This document shows, one piece after another, positions 26,601-33,045 of a stretch of DNA of 64,000 nucleotides. Numbering within the stretch: the first letter of the stretch is position 1; every line of letters begins with the position of its first letter. The notes beneath the pieces were generated by a model. It made no database searches. It saw only the letters and a list, made by a program, of their open reading frames with translations, and had not been told where the DNA came from. Location: assembly GCF_900446695.1 (NCBI RefSeq), contig NZ_UAVP01000003.1:744001-808000 (forward strand), in the 5' to 3' direction. The DNA is from Capnocytophaga sputigena. GTDB lineage: Bacteria; Bacteroidota; Bacteroidia; Flavobacteriales; Flavobacteriaceae. The position numbers were made by a program, and so were the translations under genes.

Positions 26601-29600
26601 ACGTGATCTCACTATTACATTAAAAGTACAAGTAGCGGTATTACCTGATGTATCTTTAAACACATAAGTAACTGTGTGAGTTCCTACTGGGAAACGCTCA
26701 CCACTTTGGTGTGACTGACTCCAAGTGCCAATACGGCAATTATCGGTAGCAGTTACCACGCCCCAAGTAGGCACCCCATAGCACTGAGCAGAAAGGGCAT
26801 CTACTACAATAGTAGAAGTAGGGCAACCAGTGATTACAGGAGGTATAGTATCCTTAGTAAATTGTACTGTAACTGAAGACTCTCCTGTGCGGTTTACACA
26901 CAAGTTAGCGTCTTGCAATTTATATCGCACTACATATTTAGTATCGCGGTTTACCGTATCGCTGATGGTTTGGGTAAAGCCTAATGAGGTTTCGGTGCCA
27001 TCGGCTTCTATGCGGAACCACTCAATGTCAAAGAGCTGAGTAGAACCTCCGAAAGTAAGATCCACGATATCACCATTACAAGGGTTTGTAGTACGTGCTA
27101 CGGCTCTAATTCCAGGGTGTGTGTAACTATTAGTATTCACGACTGCTGTATCAAACATATTACTTTGACAAGCGTGAATAGTTCTAACTACATATTGACC
27201 ATCAGTAAGGTTTTTAAAAGTTACCCCAGTAGCTTTAGAGTCTTCTTGGAAAGTAGTTTGACTAACTACAGTACCACCTTTTTCGAGTATAAAGGTAAGA
27301 GGGTAGCGGATATAGTCTGGATTTTTGATATGTACCGCTATGATACCTGAACCAGAAGAAGCATCGCAAGAAGTACCTACTACATCGCGTTGTAGTTCTC
27401 CATTAGGTTTGATAGTATAGTATGAGCGGCTTACGTGATAACCTATAGTTCCATTACCTGCGGGATCAGAAGGGCGCACAGCATCTGGTGATGGCACTTC
27501 GCTATATCCATTTAGTAAAGAAGTAGGGTCGGCTAGGTAATCTCTTTGATTAGGTTTTCCATAGTCATAGGTTTCTTTAATACGCGCATGATAAAATCCT
27601 GATACCGATAATTCATATTCTCCACTTACCAAGTTATTGAAAGTGTGGTTACGATTTCGGGTTTGATAGGCAGTTCCTAACCATTGGTATTGCCCTGTAA
27701 CAGGATCTTTTTTTCGTAAGGTAAAAAGAAGTTTCGAAACTGTAGCAATAGGATTAGAGTCTACTTCATAAGACAACTGAGCTGTTCCTTGACAACCTTG
27801 AGTTACTTTTACACTCTCTTTGCTATATTGCATTGGAGTATCGAGGTTGTATTGTTTAGAAGCTGTATTACCACAGTTATCAGTAACGGTAATATTATAG
27901 TTACCAGGAGGGATATCACCAAATTCAAAACGTTTGGTTCCGTTAGAAGTATCAGGATTATCTACCGTTTTGATCATTGGGAAAGTATATGTAACTGTTT
28001 TAGTAGCCTCAAAAGGTAGACTTGTTTGGAAATCAAAAGTACGGGTGGTACCTGATTTACCATCATCCATATAATCTATTTTTACAGTGATAGGGTAGTT
28101 ATAGTGATAAGCAGCTAACCATTTTCGGATAGAAACAGTACCTTTATAAGCACCTCTATTGATTTCCATACCATCAAAACGTTCTGCTATTTTAGTAGGA
28201 GTTGTTTTTATTTCAGCAACACGTTCAGGCTCAAAACATTGTTGTATGCCCGAACCTACTGTTTTATATTTAACTTTATACCAACCATCGCCTTTAGCAG
28301 TTAAATCGGCATAGATAGTACCACTATTGTTTATCCAATTAAAATCAACACCTGGGGTGAGCAATTGCCATTTGCTAGGATCGCTTATTTGACCTCCTTG
28401 ATAAGTACTGTTAAGGCTTGGATTACCCGAACCAGTAAATTTATAGACTTCATAGTAATAACCCTTAGCCCCTGGAGCTGTTGGGTTAGGTAACCAATCA
28501 GAATCAGGGAAACTTTGCCAGTTGTAATATCCTATATAAGTTTTATCAGTAGGGTTATCGGGGTTAGGAAGCCTTAATTTTCTGAAATAAGTTCTTACCA
28601 ACATATAGCGTTTTGTTCCACTTGGAGGACAAGGAACAGCAGGGTCTACAGCTAAATCGGAGCGATCTATTGCTTCGATAACTCTCGAACCACTTCTATC
28701 TAAATAGGTAAAATGACCATCACCAGGAGCTACATCGTTGATAGTAGTTCTGTTTTTAATTACATTTACAAGGTTTTCATCAAGTTTGAATTTTTTAACA
28801 ATAGGAGTTTTTCCTACATTGATAGTAAGCTCTACAACATCATTAGTTTCAAGAGCTACTATATTATTGGTAATAAAGGAGTAGGAGTAAGATATATTAA
28901 TTCTTGAAGCATTTTGATAGGTGCTAGAGATATTATAGGTGTTTTTTAGCACTCCTGCTGCATTATACACCTTTAATATAGCAGCATTATGGTTTGCTTT
29001 GATTTGAGATTCTAAGCCCCATATATCCACATTGTCTTTACGTTTAAGAGCAAAAGACATATTGAATTTACAGGTTTTAGGATCCAAATACAAAGTACTT
29101 GTTTCGCCATTGAGTTCAAACTCCATACAAGCAGGATTACCTTTATTAGAAGAAAGGACTTCTATTTCTCTTCTTACAGTTTCTCCACAATTGGCTACAC
29201 CACCAGCTTGGTCTTCAACGGTAAGGATATATTTTCCTGATTTAATTTGCTGTGTAGCAGTACCTTGTATAGCAATAGCTAATATTTGATTTATATTAGC
29301 TTTGGTATGGGTTTGATTATATATAAGGGTGCCTCCTTTAGAGAGTTTTACCACAAAAGGTCCTTTAGAACCTGCTGGTATTTTAAAAGATATTTTACCA
29401 TCATAATCTATCCCTGTACAACTAGGAGATTCGGCAATCAAACTTCCTGTTACAAATTCAGGAGATACGTAATCGGAAGCTACAATTACTACCTTAGATG
29501 CGTTTTTATTGGTGTTCACATCTATGACAGTAACGGTATAGGTACCCGCTTTTAGGAAATCGAAAGTGTAAGAGTTTTTACCTGTTACCCCAACTTCAAG

Positions 29601-29822
29601 GGGCTGGGTACGACCTACGGGATCTCCAGGCACATCAAGCTTCACCTGCACCTTTCTTCCTGAAGGAGCCATATTATTTAATAGTGAAACGGCTATCTTA
29701 CCATCTGAGCTACATTGCCCATTGGTAACATTTGTGGTGAAGTTGTTTAAGTTCAATGCTTGAGCGCTGAGCCCACCCATTGCCATAAGTAGTAAGAAAA
29801 TTGTTAGAAAAAACTTTTTCAT
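17601..29822 (-). CDS. Giant SprB-like surface adhesin with T9SS type B sorting domain
   Basis: This 4,073-residue protein starts with a clear signal peptide (MKKFFLTIFLLLMAMGGLSA). The start at 29822 is chosen over an upstream GTG because of this signal and the promoter at 29875-29905. An HYR-type domain lies near residues 985-1070 (PPVITGCPTS...ATDNCRIG...FKDTSGNTATC). A conserved-repeat (DUF11-like) domain follows at about 1075-1225. A jelly-roll, carbohydrate-binding-like domain is at about 1880-2055. Then come many SprB-type repeats of about 80 residues with 'VSCxGxxxGxIxV' openings and 'YTVTVTDxxGC' endings. The C-terminus (about 3990-4073) is a gliding-type type B sorting domain with 'FFTPNGDGVYDTW', 'IFDRFGRRL' and 'GKYEGRDMPTGDYWY'. 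Such proteins are secreted by T9SS and can serve as mobile adhesins in gliding. Whether this is the SprB orthologue or a paralogue cannot be decided. It is flanked by its own promoter and terminator. Confidence 0.88.
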   Translation of the reverse strand: MKKFFLTIFLLLMAMGGLSAQALNLNNFTTNVTNGQCSSDGKIAVSLLNNMAPSGRKVQVKLDVPGDPVGRTQPLEVGVTGKNSYTFDFLKAGTYTVTVIDVNTNKNASKVVIVASDYVSPEFVTGSLIAESPSCTGIDYDGKISFKIPAGSKGPFVVKLSKGGTLIYNQTHTKANINQILAIAIQGTATQQIKSGKYILTVEDQAGGVANCGETVRREIEVLSSNKGNPACMEFELNGETSTLYLDPKTCKFNMSFALKRKDNVDIWGLESQIKANHNAAILKVYNAAGVLKNTYNISSTYQNASRINISYSYSFITNNIVALETNDVVELTINVGKTPIVKKFKLDENLVNVIKNRTTINDVAPGDGHFTYLDRSGSRVIEAIDRSDLAVDPAVPCPPSGTKRYMLVRTYFRKLRLPNPDNPTDKTYIGYYNWQSFPDSDWLPNPTAPGAKGYYYEVYKFTGSGNPSLNSTYQGGQISDPSKWQLLTPGVDFNWINNSGTIYADLTAKGDGWYKVKYKTVGSGIQQCFEPERVAEIKTTPTKIAERFDGMEINRGAYKGTVSIRKWLAAYHYNYPITVKIDYMDDGKSGTTRTFDFQTSLPFEATKTVTYTFPMIKTVDNPDTSNGTKRFEFGDIPPGNYNITVTDNCGNTASKQYNLDTPMQYSKESVKVTQGCQGTAQLSYEVDSNPIATVSKLLFTLRKKDPVTGQYQWLGTAYQTRNRNHTFNNLVSGEYELSVSGFYHARIKETYDYGKPNQRDYLADPTSLLNGYSEVPSPDAVRPSDPAGNGTIGYHVSRSYYTIKPNGELQRDVVGTSCDASSGSGIIAVHIKNPDYIRYPLTFILEKGGTVVSQTTFQEDSKATGVTFKNLTDGQYVVRTIHACQSNMFDTAVVNTNSYTHPGIRAVARTTNPCNGDIVDLTFGGSTQLFDIEWFRIEADGTETSLGFTQTISDTVNRDTKYVVRYKLQDANLCVNRTGESSVTVQFTKDTIPPVITGCPTSTIVVDALSAQCYGVPTWGVVTATDNCRIGTWSQSHQSGERFPVGTHTVTYVFKDTSGNTATCTFNVIVRSRAVKMAVKTDYVDDASPANVINRDLGLTESLNYRIRYKNEGTANVTSATLQVTLPNHPNVTVGTPILSKSGPTIFKATVIATTSNTITFNIPAASVTPGGDERTILIPLTLNGDCAEVGKPCMNLLTSTYSFTYVSGLTGCTIPEQTSTGSKTIAISTQNCIRNELVCSDGAGGINTFRIQATPGFVEYKWYMNNVLQPNPLNLSYKDATQTATYKVEKIAVCGGVTYTTTEVIQLQSPQDMSDPIKPQSNGGDLCLDNNIWVSHFILCNQPSRNIVVNFRDSNFVWQKLKSGFNPSSLNCPNVDDSAWEDIHSNRTFVANAAGHFRLRVTNPNGCSANFYFDVFTNSLSGQILDSGPVTNFVQGFIKVQMATAGITYKYVLKDEYGNVVNQNGQPFVNTTQSEYAVPIAAPGDYTVEVTSPALPDSCKLILKQKIEKKITVTAKATPKAWKGCNLRTIRFEASGGKTPYKFAIWSIDGVVQNGYTDYNSVPASAFVATIPVGSSFVEADVHIDQPGKYVFIARDDVGAHALTPEVDIYPENFLGYTIKTRDILCGFADNTGQISVTYNTVQNVRTSLYKYDGFGGKTFITENGTGFFSDLTAGRYEIEIKIIMGSVASAVCTYRNPNVVIKSIESTLRAYAGVLEDISCDTATPSQYKVRINNVSGGTGKGYEYSANNVTYSTNPVLMVGSTASVVYVRDSNKCTLEIPISIRPIVPPTVTATTVSYDCEGKGTFTVTANPSGNYQYRIIKDDGTLSETRTSNVFTLNPGIYSIEAIYTPASATGTTPNILFKEDFGKGADTCDSESIFITCAAGATTLGDNQYMITRQVPTGGTNWVTTPPSDASGVTDGRYLAINGVSPDNNEGVVYRRTINDIVPGSDLKVSVKLFNLLPPSFVGGANPNLMIRLYNPANPSQGIQKSLGELQRTASWVQKEVTFDGADINFSSIRFEIRNTTAASIIGSDLAVDDIVISQPTKLCTIRTEGISVKVEGNRAFKVRGVATDEKCGKDDGSIRLTVDNPAGTSVQYHVAGATVWTPLTLTPITATQGVATITGLSAVNNGTLYVRRTSDPSCETSINYTIKKPVPLTVTATVTAPVTCLNTYASVRFTGTGGARPYNKFSFSPLTGSTPAANKIANNNEVDFDLTKGTYIIQVEDANGCTATATLEVPDAKPLQVEVLDLEPCFPGANGGRLQLKATSGNGEYKFSKDGGATFENAAPNSNSYIFENLSAGTYNFVIKDGADCQTSTTYTIDNPLRIQVAPVNPLTCVANSEAEFKITYTGGKAGTREFLWSHTPTTGFTTAVGTGMTLSQSSNVFTFKTKVEGDYYFKVRYQMPNGDYCEVVSTKQEVKVVLPSFAVTPTVEDVSCAGANTGKIRINPTSITGGVPPYTLLVDDGLTTQPHPVADITGLHPGTYTITIQDNISCKSVPVGFTVSEVTAMVASVTHTPITCASTGTQLATAEAVVTLGGTAPYKFTLVKNGADVQSSTNIQRNTIVPYNNLDIGNYQIVIEDAKGCKYTHNFVVNSKANGLDVRGTSVIGCAGNTGEVAVSVYDNTGGVIREGQYISVYHQGMQIPYGAAGGQVTMPDGHIWYRGGAVVSTTLSDGTVVQASTYTYTASAPGVVPGVTYTFIVYDSNTNCTFTKEANIHVPTQSTLSVTVNGVASTTCADANDGKVFVNLKHWHASTTNITYNIYTYPPTHPGLTSPAAGVTTGSIPVTGFTPAVGRDVTIEGVPAGRYFVLFTDASGCSMGSKEFTIGKSTSLLTVTATVTKLANCKQPATIGLGRIAVEAAGGTAPYQYYYHDLATPAPTGTALDNALANSVDGAAKNVGSGNWQIFVRDANGCTRNTTLVVGMDPQPSIAKVNVHDSCNDNADYPISVVFNTIGVGQNQYKIDGITNWQNITVATETTLPIRLAPNTSSYTISFRDANGCETSTTFKVNEMIKYKASHTPMYCGGSATTTINITNITGGSGTYKLGLYRIVDKGTPDERAVTVVSPKDITGNSDAITTGYGIGNYRIHVYDKVTFGTSAECAKVMDFNVVSPQIPQFEVLSVSTPTCAGGTATIRLKATPVDVAPYTFNIVEKTSGTTPAGVTITPNVNYVTITGVPSRGVTLGGFDYYISAQSAYSCTTTITVNVTSPDRIDIVADSFTKENYECVINSSGFPTGETTFPKLHLDMSGVIGGTNSYTRVEFKESPSGNVVNQQPIVAGVAKYTYELPNYLTTTTSYYAEVYDTNGCSATTTVQTISATLIMSSLTAVQTQPKTCAVDESFSVTVSTTTVYNNEPIEYSISKVGWPGTIAAPVMRNSLTWTATISEPGNYIIRARNTDTNCEVTANYSVLEPNTLLLEAKDPKRITCKGGTGEITLELTDTRLSDGDQVANGFNYVITPLPIGTPITGTSPSGTFVHTGLPAGHYKVEATSPLTSCSAIATFELVEAGDPITVFAKETRSVTCDNNRGEILVTVSGGWAPYTVNIQGGAITRQKTIALDGDSVLFDKLSATGTPGGSLTYNITITDAWGCNVASGTTSVTLLDPDPIAATISVTQHLTCYNSTDGIITVSGTITGGSGSYYFTLINNGTGEIYGPQSDNPKFDNLPDGVYTYEIMDTWGCNLRTTTLEIIKPKPVTISVVTSTTELQVCYGGHDASFEFTVQGGRPPYDVKIYPKNSGTPHHVQTGVVSNTVRTTGLYAGEWRVEIQDGSANGGCTMSPTYIFNVDTAPDLNVDLEVINSCKDNKPYTELEVRFKDEVDVNKITYRLNGIGAYKSLGKGVGNQTNVFRIAPPDLNTNIQTQTIELVYANKHSITQTTRTCVSTPTTFEVNKVEKLKLTRTPTTVVNTLQVEGKDGVKPYRYVFNGEDYDTKNVYELKITDPDYIDPISGKTKKKVDVQVIDASGCTASATFYEEYFDVMIPNFFTPNGDGVYDTWAPMHVEKYPFIRSTIFDRFGRRLKVLRAGEAWDGKYEGRDMPTGDYWYIVELTDEFDTRIFNGNFTLYR

Positions 29823-29874
29823 AATGCTATAAATGCTATTTTGAAACGATAGTACACAATGGTACTTTAATGCA

Positions 29875-29905
29875 CAAAAGTACACATTTCCAATGAAACT
29901 GCAAA
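29875..29905 (-). promoter_or_regulatory. Promoter of the giant adhesin gene
   Basis: On the minus strand TTTG (29902-29905), 19 bases, then TACTTTTG (29875-29882): a perfect Bacteroidota promoter, about 53 bases before the ATG. Confidence 0.75.
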
Positions 29906-30166
29906 ATCTAATTTTGGTAAATGTTAAAACAAATATTGTGTTTACAAGCAGATAAGTATATTTAGAGAGTGCAATAACAATTATACAACTGTATCATTTA
30001 TAAACAAATAGCCTATATAAAAACCTTATTACACAAAGCTACAAGAAGTTGTTTATATTTTATATTTTAACTTTTTGTATACAAAAATTTAACACTTTAT
30101 AACAGGGAGAGGGGAAGTAATAGGTAAGAGGGAATTTTGAAAATAGTTTGATTTTATTCTAAAAAG

Positions 30167-30251
30167 TAATATCTTCTTTACCATAGGGGCATAATAGTCC
30201 TACGATAAAGAAGATAATACCTTCTTTTTTATATTTTACATTTGTAAAATG
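30167..30251 (-). terminator. Hairpin cluster downstream of gpdF
   Basis: Three elements follow gpdF. ATTTTACA/TGTAAAAT forms a small palindrome at 30234-30251. AAAGAAG (30207-30213) can pair with CTTCTTT at 30221-30227, or in a longer 11-base stem with 30170-30180. The two AAAGAAG pairings exclude each other. The region probably ends the gpd transcript. Confidence 0.5.
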
Positions 30252-30259
30252 TTTTTCTA

Positions 30260-31687
30260 TTAGAAGAATTGCATTTCGTGAATGTCTATATATTGGTTTT
30301 TAGAATTTTTAAAGTACCCTATATATAGTTCATCTGTTTTAATAGGTTTATCAAACTGAAGAATTAATACACTTGGGCTGCTAGATGATTCTGTATAAAT
30401 TCCTTGTAGTACATAAGGTTCTGTGTCACTAGGAGATGCAAAAATCTGCATTTCTTCAATTCTCTTATTTGGTGTTCTTTGATATATTTTAATACCTTTG
30501 ATAACTGTTTTCTCTGTAAATATCACTTGTACATAAGGTCTATTATCTTCATCTTGTATATGAGTATCTATCCACCAAGGATTACCTCCTAGATCACCAT
30601 CATGCATTTTTCGAATATGACTTGATTGATAATTTGTATGGAAATTATACTTAGTAGAGCTTATATAGGCACCATCATAATTGCGTATTCTATTGATATC
30701 ATTATCAAGAGGAATACCATCACTACTTACATCAATAGTTACTAAAATAGGTGTGTCAAGCACTTGATGTGCAGTTCCTGAAGCATCATAAGCCATTAAT
30801 TTCAAAGGTAGTACATATCTTCCCTTAGTTGTTAAGGCTTCTATATTCTGTAAAGTAAATGAAATAGTCCCTTTAGCTATGTTTCTAAAATCAACTTTAT
30901 TGATAGTCGCTACTATATTACTTGGTGCTAAGGTTTGATTAGTAGTGTCAGTTACAAGACCATTATCTCTGACTAATCCTAATGAAATAGCAGAGGAAAT
31001 TACATCTGAAGGAGTAACTATTACCCCAACCTCTTTGTCAGTCATATATGTTTTACCATCATCTTTCACAATAGCTTCCTTAAGAATTTCACTATTAGCA
31101 ACTTCAAAAGTAACACCTTTAGGATAAATTCTAACTACGAAGTAATCTTTCCCATTTAGTGTTTTTACTAATTCATTATTGCTTACATTTATAACAAATG
31201 GTAAAATTACTTTTTTGTTAAAACTAGACTGGTTTGTTACCTTTATTTCAAAAGTAGTGGTGGTTGTACCAGCAGCTATTGTTTTTTGAGTAGTTGCTAT
31301 CTCTGCTAACGAAGCATCTCCCAGCTCATATCCTGAGTAGTTACCTGCTATTTTATTAAACAATGAGGCATCATACATCAACGAAACGGTTACATCTTTA
31401 TCAGAAGCTTTTGTTAGTTTCACTTCTAATGTACGGGTGTTTTTGTCGGTAAGTGTAAAGCCTTCTAAAGTAAGCATAGGGGCTACCACTTCTGAAGCAG
31501 TAGGAGTAACGTAGTCAAATCTTGGATCATATCCTATACGAGTACGGATATCATCATCTACTATTTTCTTGTCGATTTCCCAAGTCGTACTTTCATTTTT
31601 CTCAATAGAAATCTCATCTTTTTTACAAGACACTAAGATAGCCAAGGAGAAAGCAACTGTTAAACTATTAAATATTATTTTTTTCAT
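30260..31687 (-). CDS. gpdF: Surface lipoprotein with DUF1735-type and discoidin-like domains, GpdF-like
   Basis: This lipoprotein (signal MKKIIFNSLTVAFSLAILVSC) has two N-terminal DUF1735/BT_3987-type beta domains (about residues 40-160 and 185-310). A C-terminal F5/8-type (discoidin-like) domain follows from about 330, with 'RKMHDGDLGGNPWWID' and an 'IYQRTPNKRIEEMQIF' strand. The residues after the lipid cysteine, KKDE, match the K(D/E)2 surface export signal described for Capnocytophaga lipoproteins. By position it corresponds to GpdF, a glycan-binding partner of the C. canimorsus deglycosylation complex. The start at 31687 is chosen because it opens the signal peptide; an upstream in-frame ATG (31738) would begin inside a hairpin element. 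It is last in the operon, separated from gpdE by 86 bases that hold this inverted repeat. Confidence 0.75.
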   Translation of the reverse strand: MKKIIFNSLTVAFSLAILVSCKKDEISIEKNESTTWEIDKKIVDDDIRTRIGYDPRFDYVTPTASEVVAPMLTLEGFTLTDKNTRTLEVKLTKASDKDVTVSLMYDASLFNKIAGNYSGYELGDASLAEIATTQKTIAAGTTTTTFEIKVTNQSSFNKKVILPFVINVSNNELVKTLNGKDYFVVRIYPKGVTFEVANSEILKEAIVKDDGKTYMTDKEVGVIVTPSDVISSAISLGLVRDNGLVTDTTNQTLAPSNIVATINKVDFRNIAKGTISFTLQNIEALTTKGRYVLPLKLMAYDASGTAHQVLDTPILVTIDVSSDGIPLDNDINRIRNYDGAYISSTKYNFHTNYQSSHIRKMHDGDLGGNPWWIDTHIQDEDNRPYVQVIFTEKTVIKGIKIYQRTPNKRIEEMQIFASPSDTEPYVLQGIYTESSSSPSVLILQFDKPIKTDELYIGYFKNSKNQYIDIHEMQFF

Positions 31688-31704
31688 TGTACTTGCTTTT
31701 TTTA

Positions 31705-31763
31705 GAGGATGTCCAAAAAATTTATGAAGCAAAAGCAACTTTTAATACTTTTTGGACAACCTC
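31705..31763. mobile_element. 59-base MITE-like inverted-repeat element between gpdE and gpdF
   Basis: Terminal arms GAGGATGTCCAAAAA (31705-31719) and TTTTTGGACAACCTC (31749-31763) match at 14 of 15 positions, enclosing 29 A/T-rich bases. Such ends resemble insertion-sequence terminal repeats, but no target-site duplication is obvious. It could instead act as an mRNA hairpin. Confidence 0.5.
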
Positions 31764-31773
31764 ATTGTTATTA

Positions 31774-33033
31774 CTATTCTTCTGTTTCTAAACCTACAGC
31801 AGGAAATTTCACATTATCTTTCCATTGTACAGTAGGGGTAAAGGTTGCTTCATCAATATCTTTCACATAAGAAGGACCATCTTGTATTCCTGAATTGGAA
31901 CTAGAGGTTCCTTTGCGATAGATTACAGTATTGTCATAGTTACTCATATCTTTAAAGCCATCTTTTTTATTGATAGGCAAGTAGACTACTAAACCTTTGC
32001 TAGTTGGGTCAACAGGGAGATATAAACCATCTACTATTTCAGCATCGGTAAGTACTCTGTTCCATACTCTAAATTCACGGAAATAGCGATTAGCAGAGTA
32101 AGAAGTTTGAGTATTTTCGATATTGATGCGCATACCTGGAGAAACTTTTAAGCTAGGGCGTTGATAAGTTTTTATCAATTTACCATTGATATACAATTTA
32201 AGGAAAGAATCCTTATAAGTAAAAGTAATTTGACACCATTTATCTTTAGCAATATCAGCAGTTTCTGCCCAGTCGTCGGGGCTATCACCTCCACCGTTTT
32301 TCACTTGTATTTTACCAGCATCTATACGAGTATAAGGCAACATTTCACCTTGGAAGAGAGACATATTTACGTTAATACCATTATAAGCTTGGAATTTTTC
32401 ATATAAGAACATTCCTTGTACAGTAAATTCGTCACTTTCTTGAACATTATCAGCTACTTTTACTCCTAAAGCATAGCCTTGTTTTATTAAAGCTACTGAA
32501 GTTTTAAACGGACGACTAAGAGCTACTACTACATCCTTATTAGAAAGGATTGGCAATGAAGCTGAAACAATACGCAAAGGGATAGCATATTTAATTCCCA
32601 TTGGATAGGTATCTTCATTTAAAGGACGTACTCTCACTCCTACTTGCACAGAGGCTTGCCCTGGTTTTAAAGTGATATTTAAAGTGCCATTAGTAGATTT
32701 ATTGGCAGTATTACCTTCTTCATACAACTCGTATTCTGAAGCGGGCAACATTTTGTAGTTAGTGCCATTCTTTTCGTTGTATTCGGCAAAGAAATCACTT
32801 GCAGCAATAGTAATGGTTTCATTGCGATCTCTTAGGTTAGACATACGCACTTCAAAGTTAGTACTACCTGCTTCAGTAGATTTAGCGAAACTCACACTAG
32901 CATTGCTATTGTGCATATACACAGCTGGAATACTTCCAAGACTATTATTATTGTCGCTGTCTAATTTTTCTTGACAAGCGGTGAGCCCTAAGAATAGAGC
33001 TACACTCGCTAATTTTATGATTGTATTTTTCAT
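31774..33033 (-). CDS. gpdE: Surface lipoprotein with DUF1735 and LamG/concanavalin-like domains, GpdE-like
   Basis: The signal peptide MKNTIIKLASVALFLGLTAC ends at a lipid cysteine followed by QEKLDSD, an acidic tail compatible with surface export. Residues of about 30-160 form a DUF1735-type beta domain ('STEAGSTNFEVRMSNLRDRNETITIAA', 'ITLKPGQASVQVGVRV'). Residues of about 170-390 resemble a LamG/concanavalin-like lectin fold: 'FTVQGMFLYEKFQAYNG', 'WCQITFTYKDSFLKLYINGKLI' and 'FREFRVWNRVLTDAEI'. No catalytic residues are apparent, so it is likely glycan-binding. It lies 12 bases after the GH18 gene. Position and domains fit GpdE of the C. canimorsus Gpd complex. Confidence 0.78.
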   Translation of the reverse strand: MKNTIIKLASVALFLGLTACQEKLDSDNNNSLGSIPAVYMHNSNASVSFAKSTEAGSTNFEVRMSNLRDRNETITIAASDFFAEYNEKNGTNYKMLPASEYELYEEGNTANKSTNGTLNITLKPGQASVQVGVRVRPLNEDTYPMGIKYAIPLRIVSASLPILSNKDVVVALSRPFKTSVALIKQGYALGVKVADNVQESDEFTVQGMFLYEKFQAYNGINVNMSLFQGEMLPYTRIDAGKIQVKNGGGDSPDDWAETADIAKDKWCQITFTYKDSFLKLYINGKLIKTYQRPSLKVSPGMRINIENTQTSYSANRYFREFRVWNRVLTDAEIVDGLYLPVDPTSKGLVVYLPINKKDGFKDMSNYDNTVIYRKGTSSSNSGIQDGPSYVKDIDEATFTPTVQWKDNVKFPAVGLETEE

Positions 33034-33045
33034 TGCAATAAAATA

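Larger units (their letters stand above)
29823..30259. other. Intergenic region between the gpd locus and the giant adhesin
   Basis: This 437-base gap holds the adhesin promoter at its left end (29875-29905), an A/T-rich middle with no reading frame, a short heptad-like piece near 30118, and a set of hairpins just after gpdF (30167-30251). No gene is seen. Confidence 0.6.

Noticed and set aside
29823-29885. GTG start for the giant adhesin at 29885
   Set aside because: It would put a non-signal extension before the clear MKKFFLT signal peptide and begins inside the promoter -7 box.
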